A DNA stretch of 64,000 nt from Nitratireductor aestuarii (lineage in GTDB: Bacteria; Pseudomonadota; Alphaproteobacteria; Rhizobiales; Rhizobiaceae): positions 1 through 64,000 of the forward strand of contig NZ_BMIF01000004.1 of the NCBI RefSeq assembly GCF_014641695.1, given 5' to 3'. The translations under genes and the position numbers were made by a program. The notes beneath the pieces were generated by a model that saw only the letters and a list, made by a program, of their open reading frames with translations, was not told where the DNA came from and did no database searches. Shown here one piece after another: positions 47,232 to 55,066 of the stretch (positions are counted from its first letter, which is position 1; each line of letters starts with the position of its first letter).

Positions 47232-48052
47232 TGAACGACCAAACGTCCAGTCCCCCCTCGCCAGCCGCCGCAAGTACGCAGGAACCCATGGTGCGCTTTT
47301 CGGGTGTCACCAAGCGGTATGGCGATCTGACCGTTCTCGACAACCTCGACCTCGACGTGGCGCCACAGGAAAAGGTGGCCATCATCGGCCCGTCCGGCTC
47401 GGGCAAGACCACCGTGCTGCGCATGCTCATGACGCTGGAGCGGATCGACGATGGCGTCATCTATGTGGATGGCAGGCCGCTGACGCATATGGAAAGCAAC
47501 GGCGGCCTCGTTCGAGCCAACGAGAAATACCTGCGCAGCGTGCGCGGCGACATCGGCATGGTGTTCCAGCACTTCAACCTGTTCCCGCACATGACCGTGC
47601 TGCGCAACTGCACGGAAGCGCCGATCAATGTGCTTGGCTTGCCGAAGGCGCAAGCCGAGGAACGTGCTGTAGAGCTTCTGGAGCTGGTCGGGCTTGGCGA
47701 CAAGCTCGGCGAATACCCGCAGCGGCTGTCGGGCGGGCAGAAGCAGCGCGTGGCCATTGCGCGTGCGCTTGCCATGCGGCCGAAGGTGATGCTGTTCGAC
47801 GAGGTGACGTCAGCGCTCGACCCGGAGCTTGTCGGCGAAGTGCTGAACGCAATCCGGATGCTCGGCAAACAGTTCCAGCTGACGATGCTGATGGTTACCC
47901 ACCAGATGGGCTTCGCCAAGGAATTCGCCGACCGCGTCTGCTTCTTCTACGAGGGCAAGATCCACGAGGAAGGCCCGCCGGAGCAGATCTTCAACGCGCC
48001 TGAACGCGAGCGTACCCAGCAGTTCCTGAGCGCCGTGCTGGAAGCGGGTTAG
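47231..48052 (+). CDS. ehuA: Ectoine/hydroxyectoine ABC transporter ATPase EhuA
   Basis: 273 aa; the ATG shares one base with the ehuD stop. Walker A GPSGSGKTTVLRML, Q-loop GMVFQHFNLFPHMTVLRN, signature RLSGGQKQRVAIARALAM, Walker B VMLFDEVTSALDPELVGEV, H-loop MLMVTHQMGFA. The 13-residue insertion HMESNGGLVRANEKYLR before the Q-loop is a feature of EhuA-type ATPases. The TAG stop starts the hexamer TAGAGC at the edge of a RIME-like fragment. Confidence 0.92.
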   Translation: MNDQTSSPPSPAAASTQEPMVRFSGVTKRYGDLTVLDNLDLDVAPQEKVAIIGPSGSGKTTVLRMLMTLERIDDGVIYVDGRPLTHMESNGGLVRANEKYLRSVRGDIGMVFQHFNLFPHMTVLRNCTEAPINVLGLPKAQAEERAVELLELVGLGDKLGEYPQRLSGGQKQRVAIARALAMRPKVMLFDEVTSALDPELVGEVLNAIRMLGKQFQLTMLMVTHQMGFAKEFADRVCFFYEGKIHEEGPPEQIFNAPERERTQQFLSAVLEAG

Positions 48053-48067
48053 AGCTCTTTGTTTGCT

Positions 48068-48116
48068 CGCGGTTCCGGACGGAAAACCGGTTTCCACTTT
48101 TTTCTGGAACCGCTCT
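48068..48116. repeat. RIME-like module A, inverted copy
   Basis: CGCGGTTCCGGACG to GGAACCGCTCT, the reverse complement of module A of the 13498 copy with few changes. The linker TCTTTGTTTGCTCG is also related. No module B is present. It lies between ehuA and the livF terminator. Confidence 0.75.
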
Positions 48117-48122
48117 CGCATG

Positions 48123-48158
48123 AAAAAAGTTCAGGAAGCAGCCGGAACTGCTTCCTGA
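48123..48158 (-). terminator. Rho-independent terminator of the livHMGF operon
   Basis: 11-bp perfect stem TCAGGAAGCAG / CTGCTTCCTGA with a 6-nt loop, followed on the minus strand by ACTTTTTT. It starts 41 nt after the livF stop codon. Confidence 0.85.
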
Positions 48159-48199
48159 GTCTGACGTGTAGGCTCCTGAGCCCCAGATCGCCCCAGACG

Positions 48200-48960
48200 T
48201 CAGATTGCCAGATACTCCTTGCGGAGAGATTCATTTTCCAGAAGATCCCTGGCGCTTCCAGCGAAGACAAGCTCGCCGGTGTCCAGGATCACCGCGCGGT
48301 CGGCCATGCGAAGAGCGGCCACAGCGTTCTGCTCCACGATGATGGTCGTGATGCCCCGCTCCTTGATGCTGTGCACGATGCCCTCGATCTCCTTCACGAT
48401 GACCGGGGCCAGACCTTCGTACGGCTCATCCAGAAGCAAAAGCTTCACCTCGCGGGCGAGCGCTCTGGCGACGGCCAGCATCTGCTGCTCGCCGCCTGAA
48501 AGCGTGACACCCTCCTGCTTGCGGCGGTCGGCCAGACGGGGGAAGTGGGCGTAGATCTCATCAAGCGACCACCCGTGTCCCGGAGCCACCTGCGACAGGG
48601 TCAGGTTCTCCTCCACCGTCAGACCCGCGATGATGCGCCGATCTTCGGGCACCAGCTGGATACCGGCGCGCGAGGCCTGCCAGGCCTTCATCGTGTGGAT
48701 CGGCTTTCCTTCAAGCCAGATCTCTCCCTGGCGCAGCTCCGGATCGTCCAGGCGGGCGATGGTGCGGAGCGTAGAGGTCTTGCCCGCGCCGTTACGGCCC
48801 AGAAGTGCCACGATCTCGCCCTGCTGCACATCCAGCGACACGCCCTGCACGATGTAGCTCTCGCCGTAATAGGCGTGTGCGTTGCGCATGGCGAAGAACG
48901 CCTTGGACGGATCCGTTTCGGTAACGGCGGCAATTGCTTCGCGCTTCACACTCATGAAGT

Positions 48961-48964
<4 letters not shown>
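48200..48964 (-). CDS. livF: Branched-chain amino acid-type ABC transporter ATPase LivF
   Basis: 254 aa from the ATG at 48964, which overlaps the livG stop (ATGA); the longer open frame reads into livG and is rejected. Walker A GRNGAGKTSTLRTIA, signature TLSGGEQQMLAVARAL, Walker B LLLLDEPYEGLAP. AYYGESYIVQGVSLDVQQGEI and VPEDRRIIAGLTVEENL are typical of LivF. The substituted EPYEGLAP (usually EPSLGLAP) is seen in the urea/short-chain-amide-type Liv systems. Confidence 0.9.
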
Positions 48965-49740
<776 letters not shown>

Positions 49741-49748
49741 GCGTTCTC

Positions 49749-50894
49749 CTATTCCGCCGGCTGGGCGCGGGCCTCGCTGGCGCGCTTCGAACCGTTCCCC
49801 ATCCGGCCGAACCACGCTGCGATACGGCGCGCGCCTTCCATGATCCCGCCGGGCAGGAACACGACGATCAGCACGAAGACGAGACCGAGCGACAGGTGCC
49901 AGCCCTCGCCCACAAATTTCGAGCTAATGGTAACCGCGACCTCGCGGACGCCGTCAGGCAGGAAGCTGTAGAAACTGTTGAGGACATTGGCGTTGAACGA
50001 CGAGAAGATGTTCTCGAAGTACTTGATGATCCAGGCGCCGAGCACCGGCCCGACGAGCGTACCGACGCCGCCGAGGATGGTCATCAGCACCACCTCGCCC
50101 GAGGCAGTCCAGCGCATACGCTCCGCACCGGCCAGAGGGTCGGTCACCACGAGGAGGGCACCGGCGAGTCCGGCCAGCATGCCGGAGATGACGAAGGCGC
50201 TGAGCGTATAGGGCCGCGTGTTGAAGCCGGTGTAGTTCATCCGGTTCTGGTTCGACTTGATGCCCTTGAGCATCAGGCCGAAGGGCGAGTTGGAGATCCT
50301 CATCGCCAAGAAGAAGGTCGCCAGCAGGAAAAAGGCGGAGAAGTAGAAGCCGTTCCACCCGCCCAGCGACATGCCGAACAGGCTCGGCACCGGCATTCCC
50401 GGCGCAGCGTCAAAGAACATGCGGTCGAGATAGCGCGGATCGGACATGGCCATGCGCAGGCCGGTCTCGCCGTTGGTGATCGGGGTGAGCACCGAATAGG
50501 CGAGGTTGTAGCACATCTGCGCGAAGGCGAGCGTCAGGATCGAGAAATAGATGCCCGAACGACGCAGCGAGACGTACCCGATGGCAAGCGCGAAGATACC
50601 CGAGACGATCAGCGCGAAGAGAAGCGCCGGCACCGCGTTGAGGCTCAACAGCTTGAACGACCACATCGCAGCATAGGAGCCGACGCCGAAGAAGGCGGCG
50701 TGACCAAACGAAAGGTAGCCGGTAAGGCCAAACAGGATGTTGAAGCCGATGGCGAAGATACCAAAGATCATGAAACGCTGCAGCAGGTCCGGATAGGCCG
50801 CCCCGAACGGGGTGGCCAGGATCGGCAGCAGCAGCACTACAGCAGCGAAACCGGCAAAGAGGATGATGTCGTTGCGTGACATGGAGCTGGTCAT
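49749..50894 (-). CDS. livM: Branched-chain amino acid-type ABC transporter permease LivM
   Basis: 381 aa, about ten helices. Family motifs are [47 protein letters not shown] and [25 protein letters not shown]. The start ATG is one base from the livH stop codon. It ends with a 25-residue basic cytoplasmic tail. Confidence 0.92.
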   Translation of the reverse strand: MTSSMSRNDIILFAGFAAVVLLLPILATPFGAAYPDLLQRFMIFGIFAIGFNILFGLTGYLSFGHAAFFGVGSYAAMWSFKLLSLNAVPALLFALIVSGIFALAIGYVSLRRSGIYFSILTLAFAQMCYNLAYSVLTPITNGETGLRMAMSDPRYLDRMFFDAAPGMPVPSLFGMSLGGWNGFYFSAFFLLATFFLAMRISNSPFGLMLKGIKSNQNRMNYTGFNTRPYTLSAFVISGMLAGLAGALLVVTDPLAGAERMRWTASGEVVLMTILGGVGTLVGPVLGAWIIKYFENIFSSFNANVLNSFYSFLPDGVREVAVTISSKFVGEGWHLSLGLVFVLIVVFLPGGIMEGARRIAAWFGRMGNGSKRASEARAQPAE

Positions 50895-51926
50895 TTAGGC
50901 CTCCATCACGCCGCGGCGGCCCATCAGTCCGCGAGGACGCACGAGCAAGATGACGACGGCGACGAGGTAGATGATGATCTGGTCGATGCCGGGGAAGATG
51001 GCCTTCACCTGAGTCATCGAGGCGAAGGACTGCAGGATGCCCAGCAGGAAGCCGGCAGTGACGGCGCCGGGCAGAGAGCCCATGCCGCCCACCACGACCA
51101 CGACGAAGGATATGACGAGGAAGTCCATGCCGAGCGTGTAGTTCGGCGGCAGGAGCGGCGTGTACATCACGCCAGCCATGCCGGCGACGACGGCGGCGAT
51201 GCCGAACATGATGGTGAAGCGGCGGTCGATGTCGATGCCGAGGATGCCAACAGTCTCGCGGTCGGCCATGCCGGCGCGGACCACCATGCCGAAGGTGGTG
51301 AACTGCAGGAAGGCGAATACCGCACCGATGATGCTCACCGCAAACAGGAAGTAGATCAGGCGCCACAGAGGATAGGTGATGACACCGGCCCGCATGCCGA
51401 GCCAGGCGCCGATATCGGCGGCGCCGCGCAGGTCTGTCGGCATCGGCTGGGGATGCGGATTGGGGCCGAAGAACGCCTTGACGAGCTCGCCGATGACGAT
51501 GGCAAGTCCGAAGGTGACGAGGATCTGCTCCGCATGCGGACGCTTGTAGAAGAACTTGATGAGCCCGCGCTCCATGGCCACGCCGACGAGCAGCATGACC
51601 GGCACGGTGAGCAGCAGCGATAGCGGCACCGAATAGTTGACGAGAATCGCGCCGAAATCACCGAACCAGGCTTGCACCAGCGGCTCGCGGACCTGGAGCG
51701 GCTGCCCCCACGGCGACAGCTTTTCAGGATCGATCGTGACCGTCTCCAGCGTCAGGAGCCGCCGGAAGGCCACGGCGCAGAAGCAGCCCAGCATGAACAA
51801 GGCGCCATGGGCGAAGTTGACGACGCCGAGCGTGCCGAAAACGATGGTCAGTCCGAGCGCGATCAGCGCATAGGCGCTGCCCTTGTCGAGACCATTCAGA
51901 AACTGCAGGAAAATGACTTCAAACAT
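50895..51926 (-). CDS. livH: Branched-chain amino acid-type ABC transporter permease LivH
   Basis: 343 aa. LivH features are FLNGLDKGSAYALIALGLTIVFGTLGVVNFAHGALFMLG, VRAGMADRETVGILGIDIDRRF and the C-terminal VVVVGGMGSLPGAVTAGFLLGILQ and LLVRPRGLMGRRG. An extra periplasmic loop of about 60 residues (DPEKLSPWGQPLQVREPLVQ and NPHPQPMPTDLRGAADIG) makes it longer than E. coli LivH. Confidence 0.92.
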   Translation of the reverse strand: MFEVIFLQFLNGLDKGSAYALIALGLTIVFGTLGVVNFAHGALFMLGCFCAVAFRRLLTLETVTIDPEKLSPWGQPLQVREPLVQAWFGDFGAILVNYSVPLSLLLTVPVMLLVGVAMERGLIKFFYKRPHAEQILVTFGLAIVIGELVKAFFGPNPHPQPMPTDLRGAADIGAWLGMRAGVITYPLWRLIYFLFAVSIIGAVFAFLQFTTFGMVVRAGMADRETVGILGIDIDRRFTIMFGIAAVVAGMAGVMYTPLLPPNYTLGMDFLVISFVVVVVGGMGSLPGAVTAGFLLGILQSFASMTQVKAIFPGIDQIIIYLVAVVILLVRPRGLMGRRGVMEA

Positions 51927-51966
51927 GGCCGGCCTCCCGGACCGTCTTCAGCATGTTGAGCGAATC

Positions 51967-51996
51967 CCGCCCCGCCGCACAGAGGCGGCGAGGCGG
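51967..51996 (-). other. Intercistronic stem-loop between the Liv binding-protein gene and livH
   Basis: CCGCC-C-CGCCGC pairs with GGCGGCG-A-GGCGG: 5 bp, one C-A mismatch, then 6 bp, with a 6-nt loop. It lies 18 nt after the binding-protein stop codon on the minus strand and before the livH ribosome site. Confidence 0.55.
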
Positions 51997-52013
51997 AGGT
52001 TTCGGTCAGAAGG

Positions 52014-53363
52014 TTACGTGCACTGCGGGACCGGCTCTGCGGATCCGAGCTCGCCGCCGAAGATGGACGGATCGTAGGTCGTGGTCTCGCGAGAAACCTC
52101 CTGGACCACGTCGAGCACGTCGAACTGGCTGGTCGGGTTCTCGTTGCCACGAACCACCAGCACCGACTTCATGCACTGATGGTCTTCGGCGCGGTAGAGC
52201 GTGGGGCCGTTGCCCATGCCGTCGAACTCGAAGCCCTCGAGCGCCTTGATGACTTCCGGCGGATAGAAGGTGCCGGCACGTTCCACGGCGTCCGCATAGA
52301 GCAGCGCCTGGACATAGGCCGTATGTGCGGCCTGCGAGGGCGGCGAACCGTAGGCAGCGCCGAAGGACTTGGTGAAGGCCTGCGAGCCCTCGTCCTCAAG
52401 CGCCCAGTGCCAGTTCGAGGTACCGAAGATGCCCTTGATGTTCTCGCCCGCACCCTTGGCCATCAGTTCCGAGAACAGTGGCACGACGATCTCGAACTGC
52501 TTGCCGTTGGCCTGGCGGTCGCGCATGCCGAACTGCACGGCCTGGGTCAGCGAGTTGACCATGTCGTTGCCGTAGTGGTTCAGGATCAGCACGTCGGCGC
52601 CTGAATTGAGGACCGGCGTGAGGAACTGCGAGTAATCGCCGGCTCCGAGCGGCGTGCGGACGGCAGCGACGGTCTCCCAGCCGAGCGCTTCGGTCGCGGC
52701 CTTGATCGATTCTTCCTGCGTCCAGCCCCAGGTATAGTCGGCGGTCAGGTGATAGGCGCGGCGATCATTGCCGTAGGCCTCGCCGATGACCGGCGCAATC
52801 GCGATGCCCGACTGGTAGGCGTTGAAGAAGTGGCGGAAGCCGTAGCGGCGCTTGTCCTTGCCGGTGGTGTCGTTGGAATGGGTCAGGCCCGCCATGAAGA
52901 TGATGCCCATCTCCTGACACAGGCTCTGCACGGCGATCGCCTCGCCTGACGACGAGCCGCCGGTGATCATGATGGCGTTGTCACGCTCGATCATGCGGGT
53001 TGCACCAGCGCGCGCCACGTCGGAAAGCGTCTGGCTGTCGGACGTGACGAACTCCACCTTCTTGCCGAGGATGCCATTGCCCTTGAGCGCCGAAGGCTTG
53101 AGTACGTTCAGAAGGCCACCGTCGCCCTCGCCGTTCAGGTGTTTGATGGCCAGCTCGTAGGCCTTGAGCTCGTCAGCACCTTCCTCCGCGTAGGTGCCGG
53201 TGAGCGGCAGGTTGAGGCCGAACGTCACCGTGCCGCCGGTCGGGTTGTTGCAGAAGTCCTGTGCCCAGGCTCCCTTGGTAAAAAAGTGCGGTGTTGCAAG
53301 TGTCACTAGACCAGCGCCAGCACCCTTCAGGATGCCACGCCTGTTCATATGAAACTTTGTCAT
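52014..53363 (-). CDS. Branched-chain amino acid/amide-type ABC binding protein with Tat signal
   Basis: 449 aa from the ATG at 53363 with GGAGGAG upstream. The N terminus MNRRGILKGAGAGLVTLA, with twin Arg, looks like a Tat signal, with cleavage near FTKGAWA. The Peripl_BP_6 fold follows: LNLPLTGTYAEEGADELKAYELAI, GGSSSGEAIAVQSLCQEMGIIFMAGL, YTWGWTQEESIKAATEALGW and VLILNHYGNDMVNSL. It is related to urea/short-chain-amide binding proteins; the ligand is unknown. The divergent ScfR-type regulator suggests a short-chain acyl or amide compound (inference). Confidence 0.85.
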   Translation of the reverse strand: MTKFHMNRRGILKGAGAGLVTLATPHFFTKGAWAQDFCNNPTGGTVTFGLNLPLTGTYAEEGADELKAYELAIKHLNGEGDGGLLNVLKPSALKGNGILGKKVEFVTSDSQTLSDVARAGATRMIERDNAIMITGGSSSGEAIAVQSLCQEMGIIFMAGLTHSNDTTGKDKRRYGFRHFFNAYQSGIAIAPVIGEAYGNDRRAYHLTADYTWGWTQEESIKAATEALGWETVAAVRTPLGAGDYSQFLTPVLNSGADVLILNHYGNDMVNSLTQAVQFGMRDRQANGKQFEIVVPLFSELMAKGAGENIKGIFGTSNWHWALEDEGSQAFTKSFGAAYGSPPSQAAHTAYVQALLYADAVERAGTFYPPEVIKALEGFEFDGMGNGPTLYRAEDHQCMKSVLVVRGNENPTSQFDVLDVVQEVSRETTTYDPSIFGGELGSAEPVPQCT

Positions 53364-53450
53364 GCGATCTCCTCCACAGAACAAGTTCTCCGAGGAGGAG
53401 ACAGGTAAAGTAAAATCAAGACAATAGATTCTTGTGATTGTTGATGTTTG

Positions 53451-53489
53451 TTGTAAATTGCCAAACTGGAATTCAGATAATTTTGTAAA
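53451..53489. promoter_or_regulatory. Direct repeats TTGTAAA upstream of the ScfR-type gene
   Basis: TTGTAAA occurs at 53451-53457 and 53483-53489, 32 bp apart (about three turns), in the AT-rich 149-nt region between the divergent binding-protein gene and the regulator. Regulators of this family bind short TTTGcaAA-like sequences, so these are candidates for its operators. Confidence 0.4.
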
Positions 53490-53512
53490 CACTTGTACGG
53501 CGGGCCATACGG

Positions 53513-55066
53513 ATGCGCGCACCCATAGGCATCAGGATCAGGCGGAAAAGGCTGGAGCTGGGCTTTTCCCAGGCGGCACTTGCGCGCGAGGTCGGGATCT
53601 CCTCGACCTATCTCAACCTGATCGAAAACAACAAACGAGCGATTGGCGGGAAGCTGCTGCTGCGTATCAGCGAGCGGCTGGATCTCGATCTCGAGGCGCT
53701 GTCAGGATCGAATGAGGCGCGGTCGATCCAGGTCATTGAGGAGCTGCTGGCTGATCCAGTGATGCGCGGCATTCGGATCGAGCCCAATGCGATTCGCGAT
53801 ATCGTCGCACATTTTCCAGAGGCGGGCGTTGCTATCACCCGGCTCTACCGGGCCTACATGGACGCGATGGCGAGCATCGACGTTTATATGCACCGCCTGC
53901 GGTCTGATCCGCTTCTGTCGGAAACGCTGCATCTGGTGCTGAACCGTGTCGCCGCCATCCGTTCGGGCGCTGAAATCCTCGCCGGGGTCCCGGATCTCAC
54001 CAAGGAGGAACGGGACCGCTTCATCGAGACGATCAACAACGAAAGTATCGACCTCACGCCGATCGTGCGCAACCTCGTCGGCTATTTCGAGCGGACCGTC
54101 GCACAGCAGAAGGCCATCTCGCCGCTGGCGGAACTGGACGAAGCGATCATCGCGCACCAGAACCACTTTCCGCGGCTCGAAGACCTTGCCGACCAGTTGC
54201 GTGCCGAAACGACCTCCGGTGATCGGTGGAGCGAAACGACCCTGGCCCGAGCTTTGCAGGAGCGATGTGGCATCGAATGCCAGCGCGTCACCCATGTGGC
54301 GGGGATTACGGCGCAACACCGCTACGATGCGGCCAGCCGGAGGTTTTTGATCCGGACCTCTGCGACAGCGGCCACCCGCCAGTTCCAGATGGCGCGGCTC
54401 TACACGCTGCAGTCCGCTCAAGACGCACTGGCTCAGACGGTAGACACACTTGGTCTCACGTCTGACGACGCGCGCAGCCTCGCGATCAATGCCATGGCCT
54501 CCTATGTCGCGGGGGCGATGATGATGCCCTATGAGGCATTCCGGAACGACGCGGAGCGCTGGCGGTATGACATCGACCTTCTCGCCCAGCTCTACAATTC
54601 CAGCTTCGAGCAGGTCGCGCACCGGCTGGTGACGCTCCGGCGGAAGGATGCGGAAGGCCTTGCCTTCGGCTTCCTGCGGGCCGACCGCGCCGGTCGCCTT
54701 ACCAAGCGCTTTCCGATCAGCGGGCTTTCGCTGCCGCTTTCCGGCTATGGCTGTGTGCTGTGGCCGATCTACCAGGCGTTCGGCTCGCAGGGCTTCGTGC
54801 GGCAGGTCGCGGTGTTCCCCAGCGGCGGGCGGTTCCTGCTGATCGCGAAAGCGGTCGCCAAGCGGGCGTCGAGCTATCAGGAACAGCCGCTCGTCTATTC
54901 GATCATGCTCGCAGTTGACCTGGTGCATGCCGACCGCACAGTCTACGGGCAGGGGCTGGATCTCTCGCACGAAGCCGTGCCCGTCGGTCCATCCTGCCTG
55001 CTCTGTCCCCGGCAGGACTGCAGCCACCGTCAGGAAGCCTTTGCCTCTGCTTTCGCGATCGTCTGA
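53513..55066 (+). CDS. ScfR-type short-chain fatty acyl regulator (XRE + DUF2083)
   Basis: 517 aa. The N-terminal XRE helix-turn-helix is RRKRLELGFSQAALAREVGISSTYLNLIENNKR (about residues 10-42). The middle is IrrE/ImmA-like but its zinc-protease motif is absent: AINAMASYVAGAMMMPYEAF occupies the place of HExxH. The C-terminal DUF2083 domain has GLSLPLSGYGCVLWPIYQAF and a Cys cluster CLLCPRQDC. Family members (RamB, PrpC-like, ScfR) respond to acyl-CoA metabolism of acetate or propionate. It is divergent from the Liv-type transporter and overlaps tail-to-tail with the histidine kinase gene by 37 nt. Confidence 0.88.
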   Translation: MRAPIGIRIRRKRLELGFSQAALAREVGISSTYLNLIENNKRAIGGKLLLRISERLDLDLEALSGSNEARSIQVIEELLADPVMRGIRIEPNAIRDIVAHFPEAGVAITRLYRAYMDAMASIDVYMHRLRSDPLLSETLHLVLNRVAAIRSGAEILAGVPDLTKEERDRFIETINNESIDLTPIVRNLVGYFERTVAQQKAISPLAELDEAIIAHQNHFPRLEDLADQLRAETTSGDRWSETTLARALQERCGIECQRVTHVAGITAQHRYDAASRRFLIRTSATAATRQFQMARLYTLQSAQDALAQTVDTLGLTSDDARSLAINAMASYVAGAMMMPYEAFRNDAERWRYDIDLLAQLYNSSFEQVAHRLVTLRRKDAEGLAFGFLRADRAGRLTKRFPISGLSLPLSGYGCVLWPIYQAFGSQGFVRQVAVFPSGGRFLLIAKAVAKRASSYQEQPLVYSIMLAVDLVHADRTVYGQGLDLSHEAVPVGPSCLLCPRQDCSHRQEAFASAFAIV

